64,000 nucleotides of DNA, from positions 124,001 to 188,000 of the forward strand of contig CBDBGD010000007.1 of assembly GCA_965205235.1 (NCBI GenBank), written 5' to 3'. Within the stretch, counting starts at the first letter, position 1. Each line of letters begins with the position of its first letter. The stretch comes from CBDBGD01 sp965205235 (GTDB taxonomy: Bacteria > Chloroflexota > Dehalococcoidia > Lucifugimonadales > UBA1127). Below, in pieces: positions 53,137 through 62,122 of this stretch. The translations under genes and the position numbers were made by a program. The notes below the pieces were generated by a model, which saw only the letters and a program-made list of their open reading frames with translations, searched no databases and was not told the origin of the DNA.

Positions 53137-53591
53137 TGGGAGTTTGCGAAGAAGACCGGCTGCTAGAGATCTACAAGCTGCACGCCGACCTAGCGGATCG
53201 CGTAAGCCAGCGTCGCGGGGAGATGCATAGGCTCTATGTCAGCCTTCACGCTGGCCTCATCGTGCTCGGAGCTGCTCTTATTCGTTTCGGGTTTGGCGAC
53301 GTCCCTCAAGATATAGCTCTCTTGATGATAGCATGCTTGGGCGCGCTGTTCTCAATCTCTTGGACATTCGCCATAATCCCGTACCGGCAGCTCAACAAAG
53401 AAAAGTTTCGCGTTCTGCAGGAACTGGAGGCCAAGTTGCCCTTCCAGTTCTTTACAAAGGAATGGGATGCAAAGGGAATCGGGAAGAAGAGCAATCGCTA
53501 TTGGAAGATGACTTTGGTGGAGACCTGGTCGCTGCCTTCCATCTTTCTCCTTGTGTACATCGCCCTCGCCGTACATGCGATGTGTTCCTAA
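53136..53591 (+). CDS. RipA-family-like membrane protein, TIR partner
   Basis: 151 residues from ATG 53136. A soluble N-terminal helix (EEDRLLEIYKLHADLADRVS) is followed by two membrane helices (LYVSLHAGLIVLGAALIRF; IALLMIACLGALFSISW), a cytosolic loop with KLPFQFFTKEW, and a third hydrophobic helix (WSLPSIFLLVYIALAV). It resembles the small oligomeric RipA-type membrane proteins. Coupled to the TIR gene, it may be the membrane effector of a TIR signal (inference). Confidence 0.75.
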   Translation: MGVCEEDRLLEIYKLHADLADRVSQRRGEMHRLYVSLHAGLIVLGAALIRFGFGDVPQDIALLMIACLGALFSISWTFAIIPYRQLNKEKFRVLQELEAKLPFQFFTKEWDAKGIGKKSNRYWKMTLVETWSLPSIFLLVYIALAVHAMCS

Positions 53592-53593
53592 CG

Positions 53594-53686
53594 GTGTTCG
53601 CACAGATGCTCGCGGCTGCACTGCTCGTTGGCGGTCTTGCGGGGTTCATCGTCGGGCTCGTCCCTTCAGGGGAACAGCAGGAGTAG
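53594..53686 (+). CDS. Possible 30-residue membrane peptide
   Basis: GTG 53594, two bases after the previous stop, would encode VFAQMLAAALLVGGLAGFIV and ten more residues (GLVPSGEQQE): one hydrophobic helix with a polar tail. The only support is position in the TIR/membrane-protein operon and a clean hydrophobic profile; the ribosome site is weak. Confidence 0.3.
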   Translation: MFAQMLAAALLVGGLAGFIVGLVPSGEQQE

Positions 53687-53804
53687 GAAGCCAGGATCGT
53701 GGGCGCAAGGATTGCGGTAACCGGACTAATCGTCGTGGTATTGCACCGGTAGGACATTACTGGGGCACGTAGGGTTCTGCGATCGGTCACTGGCACGCCA
53801 TAAA

Positions 53805-54224
53805 CTACCCTTGCCCGGCAATTAGTCGTCTCAAGATATCCCACTTCCAAGAGTGCATCTTGTCGCCCCGAAGCGCATTCCTGGGTCTTGTACAGGTCCT
53901 TCCTCTGCGCCCCTTTAGCAGGAAGTACGGCTTGCCCTCTTCCTGAGCAATGGTGACTTCTCCTGCTACGCCGTCTGTATCGTGGGTGTGTTCTCCACAA
54001 ATCACAATCATCAGGTCGACCCTGCGAAGACGACTGCGAACCTCTCTTCTCCAATTCTCGTCTATACGCGCCCGCACGGACCAGTCTGCGATGCTGAATG
54101 GAGATTCAGGGTCTCTGGCTTGGGCGACCAGGTTGCCCCGAAGGTCATTGTCGTGGTCGTAGTCGAAGCTAATGAATACACGTCTGGTCACCACTCTTGC
54201 GTCATCCTTCAAATGAGTTCGCAC
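53805..54224 (-). CDS. Second TIR-like (MTH538-type) protein
   Basis: 139 residues from GTG 54224 (GTG near 54191 is an alternative closer to the domain). RRVFISFDYDHDNDLRGNLV, SIADWSVRARIDENW, VDLMIVICGEHTHDTDGVAG and EVTIAQEEGKPYFLL show the MTH538 TIR-like fold, with the conserved Glu in EVTIAQ. It converges on the TIR/membrane-protein operon. The two TIRs are only distantly similar. Confidence 0.82.
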   Translation of the reverse strand: MRTHLKDDARVVTRRVFISFDYDHDNDLRGNLVAQARDPESPFSIADWSVRARIDENWRREVRSRLRRVDLMIVICGEHTHDTDGVAGEVTIAQEEGKPYFLLKGRRGRTCTRPRNALRGDKMHSWKWDILRRLIAGQG

Positions 54225-54521
54225 GGCCGGGGACGTTGGATCCGTGCGCCGCCCGCCAGCAGATGCCGAAGCAGATGCCGAAGCGCCATGTCGGGAGACT
54301 CAATGTCAGCCAGCCACGGAGGTCCGCAGCCTCCCACATGAGAAAGCAGGGAAGCATCACGATGCTCGGTGGAGCAAGATCATACTTGCGTTCAGACGGA
54401 CCGGAGGAGGTGCTCCGGTGAATTACGGGGCAGATCCTTCTACAGGTGCGCGGTAGAATAGGCTCGTGCCCCTGAGGGATTTCAGTCAGCAAAATCTTGT
54501 CTGAAGTCAACTGGCCTAACG

Positions 54522-55139
54522 TCAAGCGCAGAGCTTGGCAGCCATCGATGCTATTTCCTGAACAACATTCTCATACCTATTCTGATTCGGCGTGGCGCGG
54601 AAAACACTCCTGAGGTAGCCAGCTGGCACCTTCTCTCGGGACATCAGATTCTGATTGCTAAGGACGTGCCGTTCAAACATATCGAGGGAATGCTCGCTCT
54701 TGTGGACGATTGCATTTCGAATATACATACATTTCTGAATTAGTTCCTTGTCGCGCTGTTCCAGGCATGAAAATGGAACCCCATTCTGGAAGAATTGCCT
54801 GGCCCTTTCTTCCGTGCGCTTATATGGAAGCCAGTCCATGAATTCTCGTCCTCGAAATATTATCGGGTGAACAGCCGTCAGGCTTCTGAAGGAGATCAAA
54901 GGAACAACGGGGTGAGCATAGACGGTGTATGTCCCCTTGAGCAATCCGATAAAGAGGTCTTCTATGAGTCTCTCAAACGATGTCATAACTTCAAGGTACA
55001 GCCCCACATACACTTGATTGATGTCACGATTCACCAATTGCCCCCTTGCCAATAGCCTCTCCGTCTTGGTGCGGGTGTATTCCAGGTAGCGCAAGTGACC
55101 AGAGAACCTTCTCGAGAGGCTTGTGGCTGGGCTAGGCAT
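54522..55139 (-). CDS. HEPN-domain protein paired with DUF262
   Basis: 205 residues, all-helical. IRNAIVHKSEHSLDMF near 142-157 carries the RxxxxH (R-N-A-I-V-H) HEPN motif of predicted metal-independent RNases. Its start overlaps the DUF262 stop by eight bases. HEPN/DUF262 pairs occur in defence neighbourhoods. Confidence 0.75.
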   Translation of the reverse strand: MPSPATSLSRRFSGHLRYLEYTRTKTERLLARGQLVNRDINQVYVGLYLEVMTSFERLIEDLFIGLLKGTYTVYAHPVVPLISFRSLTAVHPIIFRGREFMDWLPYKRTEERARQFFQNGVPFSCLEQRDKELIQKCMYIRNAIVHKSEHSLDMFERHVLSNQNLMSREKVPAGYLRSVFRATPNQNRYENVVQEIASMAAKLCA

Positions 55140-56205
55140 TCTCAGACAGTTCCTTGAAGTAGTTGAGTATCCTTGTTCGCTCTTGTAAGTTTGTGTTCCT
55201 CCGGGTTATCGACTCGAGGACCTCATCCGGTGCGCTCTTTTCCCGTATCATTCGTCCCAGTTCCTTGATTCCAGCAACAGCTCTTGACGGAACGGGCTTG
55301 GCCTTCGCCTTTTGCAAGGAGGAGTCTATGCCAAATTGCACCTCATACAAGAACGCAAACAAGCCATAGAACAAGGCTCTGCGTTGAAATAGCTTTATCT
55401 CACCTCCCACGGCAAGTTTGTCGTCTATGCTGTCCATGATCACGCTAAATCTGCGTTCTATTTCCTGTCGCTCCGGGAATTCACCTTCTCTGTCTCCATA
55501 TAGCCGGTCAAGAGCACGTTCGCTTTTTGCGGTTAGGCCGTTCAGCATGAGGAAGGCAAACTCCGAGGTAAGCTCAACCTCCTGCATTCGAGCGATGCCG
55601 TCGTCTCCAAAGACCTTCCAGCCTGTCCACCGTGGCAACTGGCCCAACGCAAGGTTATACATGGATGTCTTGAATGCTCCGTGGTACTCGGCGTTGCGCA
55701 GCTCCTGTGAGTTTAGCTTCACTCCGGTGGAGTTCATACGAGCAAATATACTCAGAACTTCTCGATCGGCAACGCCGGAGGAAAGCACGTGAACACTGAA
55801 TTCGTAGTCCAGTATCCTCTGCCGCAAGTCTGCTGAGAGTTCGCCAAAGTTACGATTGGCGAGGTCCGGATTGTGGAATGCCATCACTTTGAAGGCATCA
55901 CGAGCCGGCTTGTAGTCGCGCAGCAATGTTGGGTCAATATAGCCAATCAGAGTTCTAAGTCGCTGCTGGCCATCCACTACCTCTCGCTTATGTTCGATGC
56001 TCCCCAGGCCAGGCGAGTGGTCGCGGAGGAAGATTATGGGAATTGGCAGTCCTCTCGCTATCGTGTCAATCAAGAATGACTTCGCTCGAGGACTCCAGAC
56101 CCCACGCCTTTGGAAGTGAGGGTTAAGGATCAAGGTCTTTTCCCGTTGCCAAGACAGAAACTCTCTGACCCTGAACTGAGTCTTCAGGACGTTTAGCGAC
56201 TCCAT
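55132..56205 (-). CDS. DUF262-family protein (GmrSD N-domain type)
   Basis: 357 residues from ATG 56205, chosen because GGGAGGTTTCAAG precedes it. The ParB/sulfiredoxin-fold DUF262 signature is clear: NPHFQRRGVWSPRAKSFLID, then EVVDGQQRLRTL at 75-85 and FARMNSTGVKLNSQELRNAE. No DUF1524 nuclease domain, unlike the long DUF262 gene at 60304. DUF262 domains bind or hydrolyse NTPs or nick DNA in GmrSD and SspE. Coupled with the HEPN gene, which may supply the nuclease. Confidence 0.85.
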   Translation of the reverse strand: MESLNVLKTQFRVREFLSWQREKTLILNPHFQRRGVWSPRAKSFLIDTIARGLPIPIIFLRDHSPGLGSIEHKREVVDGQQRLRTLIGYIDPTLLRDYKPARDAFKVMAFHNPDLANRNFGELSADLRQRILDYEFSVHVLSSGVADREVLSIFARMNSTGVKLNSQELRNAEYHGAFKTSMYNLALGQLPRWTGWKVFGDDGIARMQEVELTSEFAFLMLNGLTAKSERALDRLYGDREGEFPERQEIERRFSVIMDSIDDKLAVGGEIKLFQRRALFYGLFAFLYEVQFGIDSSLQKAKAKPVPSRAVAGIKELGRMIREKSAPDEVLESITRRNTNLQERTRILNYFKELSENA

Positions 56206-56335
56206 CTTGAAACCTCCCCGAGGGACTGGAATTGGCTGACGCCCTAACCCTTGGCTCTCCACGCCACTGACTTAGGTGCGTAGCGGCAAGCCTAGTTGTT
56301 CCTGGTGATTAGCAGTCCAACGGTGGCCTCGTCCG

Positions 56336-57361
56336 TCATTCGCCCCACGCGGGGGATGTGAGATTGGAAGACGGTCGAGCCACAATCCCCAATCGGTTCT
56401 CGATCTCAGAGGCCAAGATGTGTCCATTGACCCCTCGAGTATTGTCGGTAACGACGTATTGGGCACCTGTGGCCTGGATGTAGTCTAGCGTCCCATTGAA
56501 GTCAGCATGATTGGACAGGGCGACGGCGTAAGAGCTGGACGAGTATTCGGCTACGGGCTGATCTGGGCGTGTGAAGAATGCGCTAAGGGCGATTTGACTA
56601 GCTGCTCCTGTGTCCACCGGGTATTTGTCGCCCTTGCCGAAAAGACGGACGACGCGACCCTCCCTCAATAGTGTCTGACCCTCAGGCACCTCCCAAGAGA
56701 TCACCGGACCAATGGCATATCCGTAATTTCGGTACACCTCTACTTCTCTGCAGAGGCGAGCGCTGCCAACGAGCGGAACGTCAAGCTCGGTTGAGAGCAG
56801 CTGCATTGCCCTGTGCAGGGTACCCGTGTGCGCCTTGACATATACGGGCCCCTTGGGCAGCAGCTTCCTGATGAGCAAGAGGAACTGTTCCTCGCACTCG
56901 CCTTGCGAATAGCCTCGGATACTATTTGGCGAGCCATAGGTGCTGTCGACTACTAGACCGTCAACCTCAATGACCTGATCGAGAGGCCATGCAAAGTCCC
57001 CGGAGTAGCCGACTCTCATGCCATCATCTAGCTCTACCTGGACTTGAACAGACCCGAGGACATGGTCATTCGGCACCAGTTGGACAATTGAACTCCCGAG
57101 GACGTATGGTTCTTGTGCATCCAGAGCCTTGATGTTGATTCGCGAAGACAAGTCGAAATTGAACTCCGAAATCAGGAGGTCACGTGTGGCCTTACTGAGC
57201 AAGATGTCCTGGTACCCCTTGCTGGTGTGAAAGTCCCTCATGTGATCCTGATGAATATGGGTCTGTACACGAGCCCTGGCAGCTAGGAGGAATCCATCAC
57301 AACTGACGTCAGGACCAAGCGTGACCACACCAGAAGAACGGACATCTATAGGATACCTCAT
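56336..57361 (-). CDS. Metallo-beta-lactamase/beta-CASP-like nuclease
   Basis: 341 residues. HIHQDH at 35-40 is the zinc-binding HxHxDH motif; GYSGDFAWPL gives the later Asp, and SNHADFNGTLDYIQATGAQY matches the beta-CASP C-terminal motif of exonuclease-like MBL proteins. Probably a DNA or RNA exonuclease. Last gene of the sulfur-transfer/ParB/SNF2 operon; ATG 57361 overlaps the previous stop by four bases. Confidence 0.85.
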   Translation of the reverse strand: MRYPIDVRSSGVVTLGPDVSCDGFLLAARARVQTHIHQDHMRDFHTSKGYQDILLSKATRDLLISEFNFDLSSRINIKALDAQEPYVLGSSIVQLVPNDHVLGSVQVQVELDDGMRVGYSGDFAWPLDQVIEVDGLVVDSTYGSPNSIRGYSQGECEEQFLLLIRKLLPKGPVYVKAHTGTLHRAMQLLSTELDVPLVGSARLCREVEVYRNYGYAIGPVISWEVPEGQTLLREGRVVRLFGKGDKYPVDTGAASQIALSAFFTRPDQPVAEYSSSSYAVALSNHADFNGTLDYIQATGAQYVVTDNTRGVNGHILASEIENRLGIVARPSSNLTSPAWGE

Positions 57362-58065
57362 TCGCTCTGCACCAATTCACTCAGGTGTTCGTTAACGAAA
57401 GCTTCAATCTTATCCGGGGCCATTCCCAGTAGGAGCGCCACGTCTTGCTCAGCCAGGATCGTAAACGTCCTTGAACCCAGGCGGACCCGAAAATCGCGAA
57501 GGGGCTGGCCGAGTTGGGCCATTGCTCTCTTGAGGAGGCAATCCCGGGCATCTTGAATTCTGGTTTCCAGATGCTCTTGTAGTGCGGGCTGGTGTATGGA
57601 CCCTATGAGGACGAACCGCTCCTGCACCTTCGGGCGGCGGTCTACTACGTCAGAAATGCATTCGGTGATGTCCCGTCCAGATCTACGGGCAATTTGAGAG
57701 ATTTGTCGGAACTCCGCTTTCGTTAGTCTATGTACCAAGGCACTCTTGGCCACTTCGAACTGTTGAGAAGGATCAAGACGCGAAATCTCCAAGAGTGAAG
57801 AGAATGAAATCGTTGCGTCACTGGCTGAACCCCAATCAGCCAGGTCGCGCACCTGTGGTTGGAGATCAAGCAGCCTCATGAACCTGGAGACTTGGATGAC
57901 GCTGATCTTGAGAGCAGCAGAAAGGGTCTGTCGAGAGGTGCCGGATTCTACTGCGTGGTGGAGCAGGGTCGCGACCTGCATGGGAGACAGACGTCGGCGA
58001 CCGCGATGCGTGCCGACCGAGAGGATAAGCGACTGCACATCTGCCCGAGAGAGACCAGAGATCAT
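57358..58065 (-). CDS. ParB HTH-domain-like protein
   Basis: 235 residues. The first ~130 resemble the ParB/KorB HTH region (LSPMQVATLLHHAVESGTSR, LSAALKISVIQVSRFMRLLD, LTKAEFRQISQIARRSGRDI). The C-terminal part (RVRLGSRTFTILAEQDVALL) is unassigned. Overlaps the ParB-like gene and the MBL gene by four bases each, so all three are coupled. Likely a DNA-binding partner of the ParB-like protein. Confidence 0.65.
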   Translation of the reverse strand: MISGLSRADVQSLILSVGTHRGRRRLSPMQVATLLHHAVESGTSRQTLSAALKISVIQVSRFMRLLDLQPQVRDLADWGSASDATISFSSLLEISRLDPSQQFEVAKSALVHRLTKAEFRQISQIARRSGRDITECISDVVDRRPKVQERFVLIGSIHQPALQEHLETRIQDARDCLLKRAMAQLGQPLRDFRVRLGSRTFTILAEQDVALLLGMAPDKIEAFVNEHLSELVQSE

Positions 58066-58889
58066 CGCGCTTCCAGAAAGTTGTGCACGAAGAGTCCATC
58101 TTGGATCAGCGTGCTAGCTGCGTCATCCTTCGTTAGGCCCTGGAACCGCGCATATCGCTCAAGTGCCGAATTGACTGTGCTAGTCAGCGTGACGCGCGTC
58201 TGGAAGATCTGACCTCCTGCCTTGGCATCTTCAATTACCTCATCTGCCGACATCGAAGGGTCTGCTCGTCGAGTTTCAATCATCTTCTTTGCTTGCACAC
58301 CCGACATCGAAGACATCTCTAGAGCGAATTTCTGGGCGTCTTCCGCGATGACGTCATCGACGCCAACGCTGGCTGCTTCCTGTGCCCTCAACGCGGTTGG
58401 AATGTTCACCTTGTCTTTGTCGACTAGCTCCTTCAGGGCGGGATGCAGTCGGTCATACTTTACGTACTGCTTTACCTTGTCCGGATGCAGACCAGTTCTC
58501 TTAGCCACTGTGCTGAAGCTGCCATAGGTGCGATACAGATCTGTACACACAGCAATCAGGTCCGTGGTATTCAAGTCCGTCCGGACGAGGTTTTCTGTGA
58601 GGGACATGGCCTTAGCTTCCTCGATCGTGATCGGTCCAGCGAGAACGGTCGCACGGATCGTATCTCTGCCAAGCTCCTGATGGGCCATGAAGCGCCTCTG
58701 GCCAGTTATGATCTCGTACTGGCCTGGAGTATTCGTCTCGCACACGATGATAGGTTCGAGTAGCCCCTGAACCCGGATGCTATCAGCTAGCTCATCGATC
58801 TCCTTGCCCGGATTCGTCAGACGAGCTTGCCCTTTGCCAATGACTAGGTCAGTGAGAGCGATGTCGCGTGTCTCCCGTATTGTCGCCAT
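58062..58889 (-). CDS. ParB-like protein with N-terminal ParB/Srx domain
   Basis: 275 residues. An N-terminal ParB domain (EIDELADSIRVQGLLEPIIV, then YEIITGQRRFMAHQELGRDT with the GxRR-type motif) and a ParB HTH (FSTVAKRTGLHPDKVKQYVK) precede a C-terminal segment. ParB-fold domains bind CTP or act as nucleases. No ParA lies nearby, so plasmid partition is unlikely. Starts 15 bases after the SNF2 gene. Confidence 0.85.
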   Translation of the reverse strand: MATIRETRDIALTDLVIGKGQARLTNPGKEIDELADSIRVQGLLEPIIVCETNTPGQYEIITGQRRFMAHQELGRDTIRATVLAGPITIEEAKAMSLTENLVRTDLNTTDLIAVCTDLYRTYGSFSTVAKRTGLHPDKVKQYVKYDRLHPALKELVDKDKVNIPTALRAQEAASVGVDDVIAEDAQKFALEMSSMSGVQAKKMIETRRADPSMSADEVIEDAKAGGQIFQTRVTLTSTVNSALERYARFQGLTKDDAASTLIQDGLFVHNFLEAR

Positions 58890-58904
58890 TTCTGCCTCTC
58901 CTCC

Positions 58905-60266
58905 TCAAGCGTTGAGTTGGAATTCTTCCCAATCGAGCCCCAAAATACGACGTAGGTCTTGATCGGATAGCCTCTCGGCAGCCACGGTTGGCGCTTCCTC
59001 GATATACTCCTTGAACACAGTGGTCTTGTAATCCAGTATTTCCGCGATCCTCTCTTCAACGGTATCTTCAACGACAAATCGTATCACCTCTACAGGTGTC
59101 TGCCTTCCAAACCGATGTGCTCGTTGAACTGCCTGATCCTCTACCGCGGGATTCCACCACCGGTCGAACAGTATGACGGTGGAGGCGTCTTGGAGGTTCA
59201 AGCCAACCCCGCCGGCCTTGAGAGACACCAGCATTGCTCTAGGTCCTGGGCGGTGTCGGAACCGGCCAATCATCTGTTCGCGGTGATCAGCTGAGAGTCC
59301 ACCGTGAAACAGTTCATGGTTCATGGCAAGTCGTTTCGAGAGCCACTTGAGAGTCTCAACATATTGAGAGAACAGGAGAACTTTGCCACCAGCCTGATCA
59401 ATCGAGTCAAGTATCCCATGGAGGGCATCCCATTTTGCCGACTCATCGGTGGCAGCGTCGAAGTTGCATATCTGCTTGAGGTGTGTAAGTAGGGCCAGCA
59501 TGCTGGCTGTGCGCCTGGAACCAGGCTGCTGGTTCAAATCATTGTATCGCTCCGACCATACCGATTCATATGCCTGGCGTTGTCTAGCCCCAAGTTCCAG
59601 CCGTATGTCGCGAAAGATTATGGGGGGCAGCTCTGTCAGAACCTCGGCCTTTGTGCGGCGCAAGAAGTGGTCCTGCATGGCTACGTGAATCTCATCTCGC
59701 GACATAGCAGAGTGAAGCAACTGCGGGGCCAAGAAACGGAAGATAGATAATAGGTCGTCTACTGAGTTCTCGAGCGGGGTCCCCGAGAGCCCCCAGGAGC
59801 TCTTTCTCCGGATCCTCCGGCAAGCCAAGCTAGTTGTCGAATCGAGGTTCTTTATTCGCTGGACTTCGTCAAGGATGACGAGATCGAACTCAATGCTGCT
59901 TGCGATGGAATCTATGTCGATCCTCAATTGCTCATAGGAAGAGATCAGCACCTGAATGGGTAATCGGTATGTGAGACGCCTACTTTGCGCATCACCAACT
60001 ACTCGCCGGACAACTAGGCTGCCAGCCCATTTCTCTAGTTCCCGCACCCAGTTCAGGCATAGGGCAGCAGGCGCCACAAGGAGAACTCTGCGATGAGTGT
60101 GTCTGAGGGCCTCTAGGGCGATGGCTGCTTGCACTGTTTTGCCTAACCCCATCTCATCGGCCAGCAATGCAGAACTTCGATGCAGTAGGAAGCTCGCACC
60201 CTCACGCTGATAGGGCCGTAGCCGTTCGAACAGCGGTGTTGCCTGCAAGGTGTCAGCGATAGCCAT
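58905..60266 (-). CDS. SNF2-family ATPase/translocase
   Basis: About 453 residues from ATG 60266 (60278 also possible). GLGKT at 40-44, DEVQRIKNLDS (motif II), SWGLSGTPLENSVDDLLSIF (motif III), LLFSQYVETL and QAVQRAHRFGRQ (motif VI) show a complete, compact SNF2 core with no added domains. Expected to translocate on double-stranded DNA. Could play the part DndD or SspD ATPases have in phosphorothioation systems (inference). Confidence 0.92.
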   Translation of the reverse strand: MAIADTLQATPLFERLRPYQREGASFLLHRSSALLADEMGLGKTVQAAIALEALRHTHRRVLLVAPAALCLNWVRELEKWAGSLVVRRVVGDAQSRRLTYRLPIQVLISSYEQLRIDIDSIASSIEFDLVILDEVQRIKNLDSTTSLACRRIRRKSSWGLSGTPLENSVDDLLSIFRFLAPQLLHSAMSRDEIHVAMQDHFLRRTKAEVLTELPPIIFRDIRLELGARQRQAYESVWSERYNDLNQQPGSRRTASMLALLTHLKQICNFDAATDESAKWDALHGILDSIDQAGGKVLLFSQYVETLKWLSKRLAMNHELFHGGLSADHREQMIGRFRHRPGPRAMLVSLKAGGVGLNLQDASTVILFDRWWNPAVEDQAVQRAHRFGRQTPVEVIRFVVEDTVEERIAEILDYKTTVFKEYIEEAPTVAAERLSDQDLRRILGLDWEEFQLNA

Positions 60267-60303
60267 TCGACCTACCATGCACTCATGCTTGGGTCCAAGC
60301 GGC

Positions 60304-62118
60304 TCATGGGCATGGGTCGCGGCTGGTGGCTCTGCACAATTCGTCCGGAAAGTTCCAAACCCCGCAGGCCAGTCGTGCTAGCTCAGCTTGACGTCTCTGT
60401 ATCTCAACTGGTGACCAGTCGGGCACCCGGGAGATTTCATTGGTCATCCTGATCAGGCTAGTCTCAAACATGGTCTTCTTTCTTTCAAAGCTCTGGTTAT
60501 ATGCTGCTCCTGGCCTGTTGTCTGTGTCGCTGAGGAGTGTCAAATTGCCGAGCAGGTGAACATTTTCCTTCTGCTCTTTGAGGTCAAATTGCGTCCACCC
60601 GGGCAAGTGTACGGGTGACATCGGAAGCACATGTTCAACAACATATCTTCTTTCGCTAGCGATATTGATGTCGTTCTGTTGATGGCGAGCCATCGCGAGG
60701 AGGAATCGCTTGGCCTTTCCGTTCTCTCGTACTGCCACACGCTTCATGCGCTCAATAAAGCTATATTCATGAAAGACATCGTTCTTGTCGCTATCCCACA
60801 ACGTACTCGCGAATGGAATCGCCTCGAGGGACTCCAAGTTCATAATGTCGTGGGCTAGGGCCGAGAATCCACCTTCAAATTCGGATGGTTCAAACTTCTC
60901 TGCCACTAGTGCAGTACGCATCACGAACGAGGCAAGAGCCTTGAGCCAAGTGTGTGCGCGATGAGCATATGCAACCCTCCTGCTGCCACTAGGCTCCTTG
61001 AGATATCGGACCAATAGGGCAAAGGTGACTGGTTGAGTCACCTTGTAGTGTTTCAGGTCATGCAGGAGATAGAAGGCATTTCGTGAGGAAGCTGTTGTGC
61101 CAGCGTCACGGTTGAATCGGGAGATAATGGTGTCATCTTCTCTCGGGGAGGCAATCGAATTGAAGATTGCAACATATTCTCCGTCGGCGAGTCTGGTCGC
61201 CAACTCGTAGACGTAATCGGCTCCCACATTCTCCGGGCGTCTTTCAATCCGCCTCTTGATCCTCGCCTTCGTTTCGCGATACAGCTGGTCCTTCGCCAAG
61301 TATCCGAATTCGCATTGGAGAAAGCACCTAGTGTACTCCATCGTCCTAGGGCCTTCTCCAAAATACCCACGGATCTCTTCGAGGCGTTCGTGGACAGTAT
61401 CACGGCGCTGCTGTTCGTTGTCGTCGTTGAAGAAGGAGTAGATGTGGTTCCTGATTAAGTCGAAGTCTTCCAAAGCCCTGCCACGAGCATTCAGCGTTTC
61501 GAAGACGGAATTGGGATCGACCCCCCTGGGCACCGCTATGCAGACTACTTCCAGCTTGCTTACCACGAAGTCAAAAAACTGCCTGGCTTTCTCCAGGTCC
61601 ACCGGAAGGAAGTGTCTGTCGATCTCGTTCCAGGCCGTGGTCAGCTTTCCGTTAGTCCCAATGTCGTATCCTCGGAGCAGCAACCTATAGTTGACTCTGT
61701 TGTCTTGAGGCGGAGAAACCCTGGGTTCTAGCTTGTCGGCCTGTGACAAGGATTCCGTGTGTGCAGCAGACAGGTCGAATAGGTTGCGGAGTGCAATGCC
61801 CTCCCGCTCCGGATCGACTCCATGCGCAAACATCCTTGCAAGCCGGGCACAAATGAGGGAATAGGTGACGATTCGTTGCTGTCCATCATTAATTTCCCAG
61901 GTCGAATCAGATTTCTCCACCAGCACTACAGCCCCTAGGAAATAGGACTCGCGACTCTCTCTAAATGCCTCGTCGAGGTCGATCAACAAATCATTGACGT
62001 TTTCCCTGGACCAGTCGTAGTGGCGCTGGTGCCAAGGCACCTCCAGTTTGCCCTTGTACAGGAGTCGCGAGAGCAGTGATGCCTCTGCTGTCACGATAGT
62101 GGCGTCGGCAGTCATCAC
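60304..62118 (-). CDS. DUF262-DUF1524 protein (SspE/GmrSD-like nuclease)
   Basis: 604 residues. N-terminal DUF262 (VPWHQRHYDWSRENVNDLLI, EINDGQQRIVTYSL near 75-88, FETLNARGRALEDFDLIRNH) and C-terminal DUF1524 His-Me-finger nuclease (RRYVVEHVLPM, LLGNLTLLSDTDN, NQSFERKK). SspE, the phosphorothioate-sensing nickase, and GmrSD, which cuts modified DNA, share this layout. The position between DndC-like and SNF2 genes favours a sulfur-sensing role. Confidence 0.88.
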   Translation of the reverse strand: MMTADATIVTAEASLLSRLLYKGKLEVPWHQRHYDWSRENVNDLLIDLDEAFRESRESYFLGAVVLVEKSDSTWEINDGQQRIVTYSLICARLARMFAHGVDPEREGIALRNLFDLSAAHTESLSQADKLEPRVSPPQDNRVNYRLLLRGYDIGTNGKLTTAWNEIDRHFLPVDLEKARQFFDFVVSKLEVVCIAVPRGVDPNSVFETLNARGRALEDFDLIRNHIYSFFNDDNEQQRRDTVHERLEEIRGYFGEGPRTMEYTRCFLQCEFGYLAKDQLYRETKARIKRRIERRPENVGADYVYELATRLADGEYVAIFNSIASPREDDTIISRFNRDAGTTASSRNAFYLLHDLKHYKVTQPVTFALLVRYLKEPSGSRRVAYAHRAHTWLKALASFVMRTALVAEKFEPSEFEGGFSALAHDIMNLESLEAIPFASTLWDSDKNDVFHEYSFIERMKRVAVRENGKAKRFLLAMARHQQNDINIASERRYVVEHVLPMSPVHLPGWTQFDLKEQKENVHLLGNLTLLSDTDNRPGAAYNQSFERKKTMFETSLIRMTNEISRVPDWSPVEIQRRQAELARLACGVWNFPDELCRATSRDPCP

Positions 62119-62122
62119 GAGG

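Noticed and set aside
52726..54224. Canonical Thoeris
   Set aside because: No ThsA-like SLOG/Sir2 protein in this region; the SLOG protein at 15479 is 37 kb away in another element.
58062..58889. Plasmid partition gene parB
   Set aside because: No ParA or parS-like sites, and the gene is locked in a defence-type operon.
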